Shown: positions 1-9,001, counted from the stretch's first letter. The stretch: 29,070 bases of DNA from Acidobacteriota bacterium (GCA_023389035.1 JAEWFC010000037.1:1-29070); one strand, 5' to 3'. The notes: generated from the letters alone by a model not told the origin. Made by a program: numbers and translations.

Positions 1-131
1 GTTCCGGCGCCGCCTGCCGTGCCCTGCGCCAGGGCGAGACCGGGCGCGCAAATCGCGACACCCGCGGCTAAGGCGAAAGCTGCAATGCGACGGGCCGGCC
101 CCCGCGGACTCGACGTCGTCACAGCGATCAC
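1..131 (-). CDS. Secreted or periplasmic protein, N-terminal fragment (runs off window)
   Basis: On the minus strand, a GTG at 131 overlaps the methyltransferase stop codon as GTGA. An in-frame GTG at 122 is the alternative start. The translation opens with a polar stretch, two arginines (PARR) and a hydrophobic core, IAAFALAAGVAICAPGLALA, followed by Q. This is a typical Sec signal peptide with an A-L-A cleavage site. The rest of the protein lies outside the window, so its function cannot be named. The overlap with the upstream gene suggests one transcript. What is seen is the signal peptide and the third-position GC bias; that it is a real gene is inference. Confidence 0.6.
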   Translation of the reverse strand, partial: MIAVTTSSPRGPARRIAAFALAAGVAICAPGLALAQGTAGGAG

Positions 132-1360
132 GGCAGGCTCCGCGGCTGCAGCGCCATCAGCCGGTCGCCTTCGACGAAGCCCGGCAGGCTCGCGCTCGGC
201 GGCATGCCCTTGCCAAAAGCGATCGCCTTGAAGAGCTCACCCATCTCCGCCTCCGATATCAGCCGTTGCACCGCCTGCGCCTGGGAGAACCAGAGCCGCT
301 GCTCGTCCCGCGGCAGCGCATCGAGCTCGTCGAGCAGTCCGCAATTGAGCAGGAACCTCGCCTGCGACGTGTAGCCGAGCGGCTCGAGGCCGGCGGCGAC
401 GCCCGCGGCATGCAGCCGCGAGAAATCGACATGCGCGGTGATGTCCTGCAACCCTGGCCAGACGAACGGGTCGGTGAGCGAGCGATGCCGGAAGTGGCTC
501 ATCAGGGTTCCGCCGACCCGCTGGGGATGGTAGTACTCGGCAGCCGGAAAGCCGTAGTCGAGCAGCAGGATCGCGCCACAGTCGACGGCCTCGGCGATGG
601 AGGCGAGCCACGCGCCCTGGCGCGGGCAGAGCTCGGAACGGTACGGCAGGTGCCAGGCCGCCGCGTCGACCCCCAGGTCCTCGACCATCGCCCGGAGGCC
701 GTCGTCGGCCGACCGGCAGGACCAGCACAGGTCGCCATCGGTGGCGGCGACGCCCGCCTCGGCTAGCTCCCGCCCATCCCATTCGAAGGCGCGCACCGGC
801 ATCGCATCCAGCAGCTCGTTCGCCACCACGACGCCGCGCACGCCGGTCGGCGCCGCGTCCAGCCACTCCACCCGGTCCACCATTTGCGGCAGGCGCGCTG
901 CGATGCTCTTGCGCTGCAGCCGGCGCAGGTCCGCCGACAGCTCGACGATCTGGTAGCGCAGGTCCTGGAATCCCTGCCGGTCCAGTGCGTTCAGCAGCTG
1001 GCTCGCCAGCGCGCCGCTGCCGGCGCCGAACTCGACCACCCGCGGCGCGCCGCCGCAGGCTGCGAGCCAGCTGCCGATCTGGCGGGAGAGCGCCGCGCCG
1101 AAAAGCGGCGTGAGCTCCGGAGCGGTCACGAAATCGCCGCCCGGGCCGAAGACCGGCTTGCCGTTGCTGTAGTAGCCGAGGCCCGGCTCGTAGAGCGCGA
1201 GCTCCATGTAGCGATCGAAGCGGATCCAGCCGCCGGCGCGCTCGATCTCGCCGAGGATGCGACGCGTGAGCGCCTCGCTGATGGCGGCGGCGTCCGCCGC
1301 CGGCTGCGGCAACCGGTCCGGAGACGGCCGGGCGCCGCGCCAGCGCTGTGTTTCGTCCAT
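128..1360 (-). CDS. SAM-dependent methyltransferase, MidA/NDUFAF7 (COG1565) family
   Basis: A protein of about 410 residues. Family members are class I methyltransferases; the mitochondrial homologue NDUFAF7 dimethylates an arginine of a complex I subunit. The bacterial substrate is not generally known. Visible marks, numbered from the ATG at 1360, are the family-typical N-terminal RFDRYMELALYEPGLGYY, then GDFVTAPE (75-82), and the SAM-binding glycine loop VVEFGAGSGAL (108-118). Further on come VVANELLDAMP and LLLDYGFPAAEYYHPQR, both typical of COG1565 proteins. An in-frame ATG at 1375 would add five residues. The gene is divergent from the SDR gene, with 138 bp between the starts. Family assignment is firm; the substrate is unknown. 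Confidence 0.88.
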   Translation of the reverse strand: MDETQRWRGARPSPDRLPQPAADAAAISEALTRRILGEIERAGGWIRFDRYMELALYEPGLGYYSNGKPVFGPGGDFVTAPELTPLFGAALSRQIGSWLAACGGAPRVVEFGAGSGALASQLLNALDRQGFQDLRYQIVELSADLRRLQRKSIAARLPQMVDRVEWLDAAPTGVRGVVVANELLDAMPVRAFEWDGRELAEAGVAATDGDLCWSCRSADDGLRAMVEDLGVDAAAWHLPYRSELCPRQGAWLASIAEAVDCGAILLLDYGFPAAEYYHPQRVGGTLMSHFRHRSLTDPFVWPGLQDITAHVDFSRLHAAGVAAGLEPLGYTSQARFLLNCGLLDELDALPRDEQRLWFSQAQAVQRLISEAEMGELFKAIAFGKGMPPSASLPGFVEGDRLMALQPRSLP

Positions 1361-1498
1361 GCGGCATTTTCTCATTTCGAGGCGGCGCCGGCGCGCGTCC
1401 GGGCCGGTCGTCCCCCAGGAGACGGCACGCGCAGGCAGGCCTTTCGCGTGGCCCGGCGACAGCCAGTGCCGCTCCACGGCCATGCTACAGTGCCCGCC
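1361..1498. promoter_or_regulatory. Divergent intergenic region with presumed promoters
   Basis: These 138 bp separate the divergent starts of the methyltransferase (1360, minus) and the SDR gene (1499, plus), so promoters for both must lie here or inside the 5' ends of the genes. I could not pick convincing -35/-10 boxes by eye. The assignment rests on gene orientation only. Confidence 0.4.
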
Positions 1499-2371
1499 AT
1501 GCATGCTTCGGACGCCGCCTCCCCGCAGCCGCCGGCGGCCGCGCCGGCTTCCAGGGTCGCACTGGTGACCGGCGCCGCCCGGCGCCTGGGTCGCCACATC
1601 GCGCTCGCGCTCGCCCGCGACGGCTGGGATGTCGGCATCCACTATGGAGACTCGGAAGCGGAGGCGCATCGGACCGCCGCGGAGGTGCGCGCCATGGGCC
1701 GCCGCAGCGTCTGCCTGGCGGCGCGGCTGGACGATCCGGAAGCGACGCTGCGACTCGTCCCGGAGCTCGGCCGCATGCTCGGCCCGGTCCGGGTGCTCGT
1801 CAACAACGCGTCGCGCTTCGTCCATGACGACATCGCCACGGTGGACGCGCAGTCGCTGCAGGCCCACCTGATGCCCAACCTGGTCGCGCCGCTGCTGCTA
1901 TCGCGCGCCCTGCTCGAGCAGCTGCCGGCGCAAGCCGCCCGTCCCCGGACCGGGGCGGCCGGCGAGGCCGGCGGGGACGGCGACGCCGAGTCGGTCGAGG
2001 GGGTGATCGTCAACCTGCTCGACCAGAAGCTGTACAACTTCAATCCCGACTTTCTTTCATACACCGTCGCCAAGGCCGGCCTCGCGGCCGCGGTGATGAT
2101 GCTTGCGCAGGCGATGGCGCCGCGGGTGCGTGTGGTGGGGATCGCACCCGGGCTCACGCTCCCGAGCTACCTGCAGGACGACCTCGCCTTCCAGCGCGCG
2201 CAGGCGCGCTTTTCGCCGCTCGGCCGCTCCAGCACGCCGCAGGACGTTGCCGCCGCCGTCGCGTTCGCCGTGGCCAACCGCTCCATCACCGGCACGGTGC
2301 TGCAGGTCGACGGCGGCCAGCACCTCACCCGGCTGCCCCGCGACGTCAGCCTGATGCCGGCAGACCAATGA
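1499..2371 (+). CDS. Short-chain dehydrogenase, pteridine reductase (FolM/PTR1)-like
   Basis: A 290-residue SDR with NADPH-binding TGAARRLG (24-31), where the paired arginines fit NADPH preference. It also has NNAS (102-105) and the active-site pair Y188 and K192 in YTVAK. The usual catalytic serine position is an aspartate (D175 in VNLLDQ). Pteridine reductases of the PTR1/FolM type show the same replacement, which is why I prefer a dihydropterin or dihydromonapterin reductase role over a generic SDR. An Ala/Gly-rich insert at 145-165 is not part of the family core. The start is the ATG at 1499. The gene overlaps ttcA by four bases (ATGA), implying translational coupling. Substrate assignment is inference. 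Confidence 0.85.
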   Translation: MHASDAASPQPPAAAPASRVALVTGAARRLGRHIALALARDGWDVGIHYGDSEAEAHRTAAEVRAMGRRSVCLAARLDDPEATLRLVPELGRMLGPVRVLVNNASRFVHDDIATVDAQSLQAHLMPNLVAPLLLSRALLEQLPAQAARPRTGAAGEAGGDGDAESVEGVIVNLLDQKLYNFNPDFLSYTVAKAGLAAAVMMLAQAMAPRVRVVGIAPGLTLPSYLQDDLAFQRAQARFSPLGRSSTPQDVAAAVAFAVANRSITGTVLQVDGGQHLTRLPRDVSLMPADQ

Positions 2372-3228
2372 CCACCATGCCGAATGAAGTGTTGACCGAA
2401 ACCGACCTCCCGACCGACACCCGCCGCGCCGACCACGAGGCCAACAAGCTTTCGAAGCGGCTGCATCGCCTGGTGGGCCAGGCGATCGCGGACTTCGACA
2501 TGATCGGCGAGGGGGATCGCGTGATGGTCTGCCTCTCCGGCGGCAAGGACAGCTTCGCGATGCTGGACATCCTGCTCGCCCTGCGCGAGCGGGCCCCGGT
2601 CAGGTTCGACATCGTGGCGGTGAACCTTGACCAGCGCCAGCCCGGCTTCCCGGCGCATGTGCTGCCGGACTACCTGGCGCGGCTGGGCGTGCCTTTCCAC
2701 ATCGAGACGCAGGACACCTACAGCACCGTGAAGCGGGTGATCCCCGAGGGCAAGACGATGTGCTCGCTCTGCTCGCGCCTGCGCCGCGGCATCCTCTATC
2801 GGGTGGCGGACGAGCTGGGCGCGACCCGCATCGCGCTCGGCCACCATCGCGACGACATCCTGGAGACCTTCTTCCTCAACCTGTTCCACGCCGGGCAGCT
2901 GAAGGCGATGCCGCCCAAGCTGCTGTCGGACGACGGTCGGCACGTGGTGATCCGGCCGCTCGCCTACGTGGAAGAGCGCGACCTGATCGCCTGGTCGGCG
3001 CTGCGCGAATACCCGATCATTCCCTGCAACCTTTGCGGCTCGCAGGACAACCTCAAGCGCCGCGAGGCCAAGGCGATGCTGCGGGAGTGGGAGAAGCGCT
3101 ACCCGGGCCGGGTGGACACGGTGTTCGCTGCGCTCGGGCGGGTCGCGCCGTCGCATCTGCTCGACCGCACCCGCCACGACTTCCAGGCGATCGGCCGGCG
3201 GGCCGCTCCAGCGGCCGGGCGGCGCTGA
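2368..3228 (+). CDS. ttcA: tRNA 2-thiocytidine(32) synthetase TtcA
   Basis: A 286-residue ATP-dependent PP-loop enzyme that replaces the C2 oxygen of cytidine-32 in certain tRNAs with sulfur, using an Fe-S cluster. The sequence shows the PP-loop SGGKDS (57-62), the cluster-binding CxxC C132-S-L-C135, and the second CxxC C220-N-L-C223. It also has the conserved LGHHRDD and ETFFLNLFHAG. Length is close to that of family members. The start ATG at 2368 overlaps the SDR stop. The stop codon (3226-3228) lies inside the first copy of an 82-bp tandem repeat that fills the gap to ubiB. Confidence 0.95.
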   Translation: MTTMPNEVLTETDLPTDTRRADHEANKLSKRLHRLVGQAIADFDMIGEGDRVMVCLSGGKDSFAMLDILLALRERAPVRFDIVAVNLDQRQPGFPAHVLPDYLARLGVPFHIETQDTYSTVKRVIPEGKTMCSLCSRLRRGILYRVADELGATRIALGHHRDDILETFFLNLFHAGQLKAMPPKLLSDDGRHVVIRPLAYVEERDLIAWSALREYPIIPCNLCGSQDNLKRREAKAMLREWEKRYPGRVDTVFAALGRVAPSHLLDRTRHDFQAIGRRAAPAAGRR

Positions 3229-3400
3229 CATGGGACGACCCCCACGCTCACTTCGTTCGCTGCCCCCCGAGGGGTCGAGTCAGCGCCTTCGGGCGGCCAG
3301 GCGGCGCTGACATGGGACGACCCCCACGCTCACTTCGTTCGCTGCCCCCCGGGGGGGCGCGTCAGCGCCTTCGGGCGGCCGGGCGGCGCTGACTTGGCCC
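3213..3400 (+). repeat. 82-bp tandem extragenic repeat, two copies plus a partial third
   Basis: The string GCGGCGCTGACATGGGACGA recurs exactly 82 bp later, at about 3219 and 3301. Both copies then run through CACGCTCACTTCGTTCGCTG, a C/G-rich inverted patch (CCCCCCGAGGGG in copy 1, CCCCCCGGGGGGG in copy 2) and CAGCGCCTTCGGGCGGCC. A third partial copy begins at about 3383 and supplies the TTG start of ubiB. The ttcA stop lies in the first copy. The unit resembles intergenic repeats seen widely in Burkholderiales genomes (from memory). The G/C-rich patch could form a hairpin on RNA. Confidence 0.85.
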
Positions 3401-4989
3401 GTTCGCCCTCGATCGTTGCGCGGGCCACGCGGCTGGCACGCATCCTGTGGGTGATCCGGCGGTTCGGGCTGGACGAGCTGGTGGCCATCGGGGCGGCCAG
3501 CTCGATGGGCTCGCTGCTCGCGCTGCGGTTCGCGCGCCTGATGCGCCTGGGCACGCGCCGTGAGCCGCGCGGGGTACGGATGCGGATGGCCTTCGAGAGC
3601 CTGGGGCCGATCTTCGTCAAGTTCGGCCAGGTGCTGTCCACGCGACGGGACCTGATGCCGCCCGACATCGCGGACGAGCTCGCCCTGCTGCAGGACCGGG
3701 TGCCGCCCTTTCCTGCCGAGCTCGCCATGGCGGAGATCGAGCGCGGCCTCGGGATGAAGATCGAGCAGGTCTTCGACGACTTCGAGCCCACGCCGATCGC
3801 GTCCGCCTCCATTGCCCAGGTGCACTTCGCCCGACTCAAGGACGGCAGCCCGGTCGCGGTCAAGGTGCTGCGGCCGGGCATGGCCGACGTCATCGGCAAG
3901 GACCTGGACCTGCTGCGCACCGCGGGGGCGCTCGCGATCCGGGTCTCGGCCGACGTGCGCCGGCTGCGGCCGCTGGAGGTGATCGACGAGTTCGACCACT
4001 ACCTGCACGACGAGCTCGACCTGATCCGAGAGGCCGCGAACGCCAACCAGTTGCGGCGCAACTTCGCCAACTCCGGGCTGCTGCGGATCCCGCAGATGTA
4101 CTGGGACTACTGCCGCACCAACGTGATCGTGATGGAGCGGGTGAGCGGCATCCCGATCAGCCAGGTGGACCGGATGCGGGCGGCGGGCATCGACCTCGGC
4201 AAGCTCTCCCGTGACGGCGTGGAGATCTTCTTCACCCAGGTGTTCCGCCACGGGTTCTTCCACGGCGACATGCATCCCGGGAACATCCTGGTGGGCGACG
4301 AGGGCGAGGACTTCAATCGCTACATCGCGCTGGACTTCGGCATCGTCGGAACGCTCTCCGAGTTCGACAAGAACTATCTCGCCCAGAACTTCCTTGCCTT
4401 CTTCCAGCGGGACTACCGGCGGGTGGCGGAGCTGCATGTGGAATCCGGCTGGGTGCCGCGCAGCACCCGGGTCGAGGCGCTGGAGGGAGCGGTGCGCGCC
4501 TGCTGCGAGCCGGTCTTCGACCGGCCGCTCAGCGAGATCTCGCTCGGGCTCGTGCTGATGCGGCTCTTCCAGGCGTCGCGCCGCTTCAACGTCGAGATCC
4601 AGCCCCAGCTGGTGCTGCTGCAGAAGACCCTGCTCAACATCGAGGGATTGGGTCGCCAGCTGGATCCCGACCTGGACCTCTGGGTGACCGCCAAGCCCAT
4701 CCTCGAGGTCTTCATGAGCGAGCAGCTCGGCGTTCGCGGCATGATCGACCGGCTCAAGCAGGAGTCCCAGCGCTGGCCGCAGCTGCTGCCGCAATTGCCG
4801 CGGCTGGCGCATGCGGCGCTGGAGCAGCAGGCCCGGCCGCAGCGCGACCCTGCCCAGGAGGCCCTGCTCGCCCGGCTGATCGCCGAGCAGCGCCGTACCC
4901 AGCGTTGGATCCGCATCTTCGCCGTGCTGCTGCTGGCGATTCTGCTGGTACAGTCGTGGCCGTGGCTGGCCGGCCTGCTCCGACCGTAG
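3394..4989 (+). CDS. ubiB: UbiB, ABC1/ADCK-family atypical kinase for ubiquinone biosynthesis
   Basis: A 531-residue membrane-associated ATPase or atypical kinase required for ubiquinone synthesis. Visible family signatures are the K-x-G-Q motif KFGQ (76-79), the alanine-rich nucleotide loop ASASIAQVH (137-144 region) and the lysine K157 in VAVKVLRP. The catalytic HGDMHPGN (290-297) and the DFG-type metal-binding D314 in ALDFG are also present. The C-terminus has a hydrophobic segment (FAVLLLAILLVQSWPWLAGLL) that anchors the protein. The start is a TTG at 3394, created within the third partial copy of the 82-bp repeat. No ATG in frame is close enough to keep the conserved N-terminal helix, so TTG is accepted with some reserve. 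Confidence 0.9.
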   Translation: MARSPSIVARATRLARILWVIRRFGLDELVAIGAASSMGSLLALRFARLMRLGTRREPRGVRMRMAFESLGPIFVKFGQVLSTRRDLMPPDIADELALLQDRVPPFPAELAMAEIERGLGMKIEQVFDDFEPTPIASASIAQVHFARLKDGSPVAVKVLRPGMADVIGKDLDLLRTAGALAIRVSADVRRLRPLEVIDEFDHYLHDELDLIREAANANQLRRNFANSGLLRIPQMYWDYCRTNVIVMERVSGIPISQVDRMRAAGIDLGKLSRDGVEIFFTQVFRHGFFHGDMHPGNILVGDEGEDFNRYIALDFGIVGTLSEFDKNYLAQNFLAFFQRDYRRVAELHVESGWVPRSTRVEALEGAVRACCEPVFDRPLSEISLGLVLMRLFQASRRFNVEIQPQLVLLQKTLLNIEGLGRQLDPDLDLWVTAKPILEVFMSEQLGVRGMIDRLKQESQRWPQLLPQLPRLAHAALEQQARPQRDPAQEALLARLIAEQRRTQRWIRIFAVLLLAILLVQSWPWLAGLLRP

Positions 4990-5084
4990 CCGGTTCCATG
5001 CCCCGGCCGGGCGCGGATTGCCTGCGCTGAGCCAGCCTCCCCAGAACCTGGAAGCGCAACCTTTCTCGCAGGAGTAGGCACCGG

Positions 5085-6599
5085 ATGTTGATCGTGCTCG
5101 TCGCGCTGTATTTCGCCCTGACGATCGCCATTGGCCTGTACGCCTCGCGCCGGGTGAAGAGCTCCGCCGACTATCTCGTCGCCGGCCGCAGCCTGCCGCT
5201 CTACATGAACATCGCCACCGTGTTCGCGACCTGGTTCGGCGCCGAGACGGTGCTCGCGGTTTCGTCGACCTTCCTGAAGGACGGCATGGGCGGCGTGGTG
5301 GGCGACCCTTTCGGCGCCGCCTCCTGCCTCATCCTGGTCGCGATCTTCTTCGCGCGGCCCTTCTACCGGCTGCGGCTCGTCACCATCGGGGACTTCTACC
5401 GCAAGCGCTTCAACCGGACGGTGGAGATCGGCACCGGCGTGGCCATCACGCTGTCCTACCTCGGCTGGACGTCGGCGCAGCTGGTCGCGCTCGGCATCGT
5501 GATCAACACCGTGTCCGGCGGCGCGATCACCCTCGCGCAGGGCACGGTGATCGGCGCGGTCATCGTGATGGTCTACACCATGTTCGGCGGCATGTGGTCG
5601 ATCGCGCTGACGGACCTGTTCCAGACGACGGTGATCGTGCTGGGACTGCTCTACATCGCCTGGCTGCTCGGTGACATGGCGGGCGGCTTCGGCGCGGTGA
5701 TGACAGCGGCGCGGGAGGCCGACAAGTTCGACTTCTGGCCTGCCTTCACGCTGCGCGACTGGCTCGCCTTCCTCGCCGCCTGGGCCACCATGGCGATCGG
5801 CTCGATCGCGCAGCAGGACGTGTTCCAGCGCGTCACCTCGGCCAAGGACGAGAAGACCGCGATGCGCGGCACGCTGATCGGCGGCACCTTCTACCTGATC
5901 TTCGCCTTCGTGCCGATGTTCATCGCCGTGTCGGCGCTGCTGATCGACCCGGAGAAGGTGCGGGCGGTGCTGGGCACCGACGACACCGACTTCCAGCTGA
6001 TCCTGCCGCAGCTGATCCTCGATCGCACGCCGCTCTTCGCGCAAGTGCTCTTCTTCGGCGCGCTGCTTTCGGCCATCCTGTCCACGGCGGCCGGCGCGCT
6101 GCTCGCCCCCACCGCGGTGCTGACGGAGAATGTCATCCGGCCGCTGGTCGGCGCCCGGATCGCGGACCAGTACGTGCTGCGGCTGCTGCGGGTGATCCTG
6201 GTGCTGTTCACCATCGGCGTCACCATGTTCGCGCTGCTGAGCGAATCGTCGATGTACCAGATGGTGCAGAACGCCTACAAGGTGACGCTGGTCGCGGCAT
6301 TCACGCCGCTCGCCTTCGGCATGTTCTGGCGTCGCGCGACGCCCCAGGGCGCCCTCTTCTCGATCGTGCTGGGGCTGCTCGGCTGGATCGCGGCGGAGCT
6401 GGCCGCGCCCGAGGCGCTGCTCCCGCCGCAGTTCGTCGGCCTCGGCGCGGCGATCACCGGCATGCTGGTCGGCTCCCTGATGCCGGGCCTGGTCGGCGGC
6501 CCCGGGCACCCGGAGGTGGTGGACGCCGCGGCCGGCGAGATTCTCCTCAGCGAGCAGCGAGAAGCCGGAAGTCGTTCCGGTAGTCGCGCAGCGAGCTGA
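5085..6599 (+). CDS. Sodium:solute symporter (SSS, TC 2.A.21) family transporter
   Basis: A 504-residue inner-membrane protein dominated by hydrophobic helices. It starts at an ATG preceded by a good Shine-Dalgarno (GCAGGAG). The family signature is visible early: GLYASRRVKSSADYLVAGRSLPLY, then a helix with ATWFGAETVL. It continues with repeated helices separated by short polar loops, such as YTMFGGMWSIALTDLFQ and AILSTAAGALLAPTAVLTENVIRP. Family members import sugars, amino acids, vitamins or short-chain acids with Na+. The sequence alone does not reveal the substrate. The last 53 bp overlap the 3' end of the converging lipoprotein gene. Confidence 0.88.
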   Translation: MLIVLVALYFALTIAIGLYASRRVKSSADYLVAGRSLPLYMNIATVFATWFGAETVLAVSSTFLKDGMGGVVGDPFGAASCLILVAIFFARPFYRLRLVTIGDFYRKRFNRTVEIGTGVAITLSYLGWTSAQLVALGIVINTVSGGAITLAQGTVIGAVIVMVYTMFGGMWSIALTDLFQTTVIVLGLLYIAWLLGDMAGGFGAVMTAAREADKFDFWPAFTLRDWLAFLAAWATMAIGSIAQQDVFQRVTSAKDEKTAMRGTLIGGTFYLIFAFVPMFIAVSALLIDPEKVRAVLGTDDTDFQLILPQLILDRTPLFAQVLFFGALLSAILSTAAGALLAPTAVLTENVIRPLVGARIADQYVLRLLRVILVLFTIGVTMFALLSESSMYQMVQNAYKVTLVAAFTPLAFGMFWRRATPQGALFSIVLGLLGWIAAELAAPEALLPPQFVGLGAAITGMLVGSLMPGLVGGPGHPEVVDAAAGEILLSEQREAGSRSGSRAAS

Positions 6600-7500
6600 C
6601 CAGGTGGCGCCGCTGCTGCGGCGTGGCGAGCGATAGCACGCGGGCGGTGAGGACGTCGCCCGGGCTCGGCGCCGCCGCCTGCGCTCCGGCACGCCCGCGG
6701 ACGCCGTCGCGGGCGCCTTCCGCCGCCTGGTCCTGCTCCCTTCCGTCCATGTCGTCGAACAGCCCCACCAGCACGCTGCGGGCACGCCGTTCGGCCTCGG
6801 CAGGTGCCGGCTTCTCCAGGGCGAGCGCCTCCAGCAGGCCCACCACCGCCTTCTGGCGCGCGAACCGCGCCCGCCACCATCGCTCCGCCTGGTCCAGCGA
6901 GGCAGGCAGGCTTTCATGGATCGCGGCCATCTGGATCTCGCTCGCTTCGCCGAGGAACGATTCGGTACGCTCGACCAGGTTGCGATAGCGCACGGTTGGG
7001 CGCCTGGCGGGGTCCGCGGGGTGATACTTCTCCGCCGCCTTCTCGTTCGCCCGTGCGATCGCGCTGCGCAGGTGGGCCAGCTGCTCCGGGCGCAGGGTGA
7101 CCGCCAGCTCCGCCACCGCGGGGGCGAGCTGCCGTGCGAGCGGCTTCCAGCCGTCCACCAGCTCCCTCCGCCAGGCGGCAACCTGCGTCGCGGTCACCGG
7201 GCTGCGCACTTCTTCCTCGATCCGGCCGAGAAATCCGGCATACACTGGCAACAGGTTCTGGCGATGCCAGCGCTGCAGCTCGCCCACGTGCCGGGTGACG
7301 AGCGCCTCCTGCTCGTCATCCAGCGCAAGGTAGCGGTCGGCCTGCCAGGTCGCGAGGCGCGGCAGGTTCTCGTAGCCGAGTTTCAGCGTGGAGCAAGCAG
7401 CAACACATAGTGACAAGGCGAGCAACGCGGCTACACGAACGGCCCTGCCCGAAAGCCGCGTGGTAATCTGGCCGCCCCCCGGCCGGGGCAGCAATGTCAT
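6547..7500 (-). CDS. DUF6279-type lipoprotein
   Basis: A predicted outer-membrane or periplasmic lipoprotein of 317 residues. The start chosen is the ATG at 7500, because it places a signal peptide (RAVRVAALLALSLCVAAC) at the N-terminus with a lipobox ending at C36. Upstream in-frame methionines would bury the signal peptide. After the cysteine comes STLKLGYENLPRLATWQADRYLALDDEQ, which I recognise as the conserved opening of DUF6279-family proteins. The rest is mostly charged and helical. Molecular function is unknown. The gene is divergent from glmU (67 bp between starts) and converges on and overlaps the symporter gene. Confidence 0.82.
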   Translation of the reverse strand: MTLLPRPGGGQITTRLSGRAVRVAALLALSLCVAACSTLKLGYENLPRLATWQADRYLALDDEQEALVTRHVGELQRWHRQNLLPVYAGFLGRIEEEVRSPVTATQVAAWRRELVDGWKPLARQLAPAVAELAVTLRPEQLAHLRSAIARANEKAAEKYHPADPARRPTVRYRNLVERTESFLGEASEIQMAAIHESLPASLDQAERWWRARFARQKAVVGLLEALALEKPAPAEAERRARSVLVGLFDDMDGREQDQAAEGARDGVRGRAGAQAAAPSPGDVLTARVLSLATPQQRRHLVSSLRDYRNDFRLLAAR

Positions 7501-7567
7501 CGGTCCCAACTCGATATCCGTTCCCCTCGTAAGATTCCGCCGAGAGTATCGCCGCAATCCCCCCTCC

Positions 7568-8989
7568 ATGAACATCGTCATCCTCGCAGCAGGCATGGGC
7601 AAGCGGATGCACTCCGACCTGCCCAAGGTGCTGCATCCGCTCGCCGGGCGCCCGCTGCTCGGCCATGTCGTCGATACCGCCAGGAGCCTCGGACCGGCGA
7701 AGCTCGTCGTGGTGTACGGCCACGGCGGCGAACGGGTGCGCGCCGCCTTCGCCCACGGGGCGTCCGATTCCACAATGGCGGACGCCCCAGCCGCAACCGG
7801 GCCGGCGATCGACTGGGCGCTGCAGTCGCCCCAGCTCGGCACCGGCCATGCGGTCGCCCAGGCCATGCCTTTTCTCTCGGATGCGCATCCGACGCTGGTG
7901 CTCTACGGCGACGTGCCGCTGGTCGCGGCACACACCCTGCGGCGCCTCGGCGAGGCGAGCCGCGGCGGCGAATGCCTTGCGCTGCTTACGGAGACGCTCG
8001 CGGATCCCAGCGGCTATGGCCGCATCGTACGCGAAGGCGACCGCGTGGTGAGGATCGTCGAGCAGAAGGACGCCGACGAGGCAACGCGGGCGATCCGCGA
8101 GATCAATACCGGCATCCTGGTCGCCCCCACCGGCCGCCTCAAGGCCTGGCTGGCCGCGCTCACGAACGACAACGCCCAGGGCGAGTACTACCTGACCGAC
8201 GTCATCGCCGCGGCGGTACGCGACGGCATCGCGGTGGAAACGGTGCAGCCGGCCGCACCCTGGGAGACCGCCGGCGTCAACAGCAAGACCCAGCTCGCCG
8301 AACTGGAGCGGCAGTTCCAGCGCAACGTCGCGCTCGGGCTCACCGAGGGAGGCGTCACGCTCGCCGATCCGGCGCGTATCGACGTTCGCGGGCGGCTCCA
8401 CTGCGGGCGGGACGTGTTCATCGACGTGGGTTGCGTCTTCGAAGGCGAGGTCACCCTGGGAGACCGCGTCCGAATCGGGCCGAACTGCGTCATCCGCGAC
8501 GCGATCGTGGCGGACGATGCGGAGCTCTTGGCAATGAGCCATGTGGACGGTGCCCGCGTCGGGAAGGCCGCACGGGTCGGGCCGTTCGCCCGGCTGCGCC
8601 CCGGAACCGACCTCGGCGCGGAGAGCCACGTGGGCAACTTCGTGGAATTCAAGAATGCCCGCATGGCCGCCGGATCCAAGGCCAATCATCTCGCCTACGT
8701 GGGCGACGCCGAGATCGGCGCGCGGGTGAACATCGGTGCCGGCACCATCACCTGCAACTACGACGGCGCCAACAAGCACAAGACGATCATAGAGGACGAC
8801 GTGTTCATCGGCAGCGATACGCAGCTGGTCGCGCCGGTGACCGTGCGGCGCGGCGCGACGCTGGGTGCGGGTACCACCCTCACCCGCGAGGCGCCTGCGG
8901 ATGCGCTGACCCTGAGTCGCGCGAAGCAGCAGACGGTGCCGGGCTGGCAGCGCCCGGTTAAGAAGAAGCGGCCGGACGAGCAGGAATAG
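7568..8989 (+). CDS. glmU: Bifunctional GlcNAc-1-P uridyltransferase / GlcN-1-P acetyltransferase GlmU
   Basis: A 473-residue cytosolic enzyme that acetylates glucosamine-1-P and then makes UDP-GlcNAc for peptidoglycan and LPS. The N-terminal nucleotidyltransferase signature LAAGMGKRM, with PKVLHPLAGRPLL, follows the start directly. This fixes the ATG at 7568, although the open frame extends 60 codons upstream. The C-terminal half is a left-handed beta-helix of hexapeptide repeats containing the acetyltransferase histidine H374 in KANHLAYVGDAEIG, then NIGAGTITCNYDG. The gene lies 12 bp upstream of glmS, consistent with a glmUS operon. Confidence 0.96.
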   Translation: MNIVILAAGMGKRMHSDLPKVLHPLAGRPLLGHVVDTARSLGPAKLVVVYGHGGERVRAAFAHGASDSTMADAPAATGPAIDWALQSPQLGTGHAVAQAMPFLSDAHPTLVLYGDVPLVAAHTLRRLGEASRGGECLALLTETLADPSGYGRIVREGDRVVRIVEQKDADEATRAIREINTGILVAPTGRLKAWLAALTNDNAQGEYYLTDVIAAAVRDGIAVETVQPAAPWETAGVNSKTQLAELERQFQRNVALGLTEGGVTLADPARIDVRGRLHCGRDVFIDVGCVFEGEVTLGDRVRIGPNCVIRDAIVADDAELLAMSHVDGARVGKAARVGPFARLRPGTDLGAESHVGNFVEFKNARMAAGSKANHLAYVGDAEIGARVNIGAGTITCNYDGANKHKTIIEDDVFIGSDTQLVAPVTVRRGATLGAGTTLTREAPADALTLSRAKQQTVPGWQRPVKKKRPDEQE

Positions 8990-9001
8990 CAGGACGAGAA
9001 C

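Noticed and set aside
128..1867. Extended frame upstream of the methyltransferase
   Set aside because: The extra residues overlap the divergent SDR gene and are low-complexity Arg/Ala-rich. The conserved family sequence begins after 1360.
4413..7181. Very long minus-strand frame across ubiB and the symporter
   Set aside because: It is a mirror of GC-rich genes on the other strand. Its residues are Arg/His/Glu-rich with no domain.
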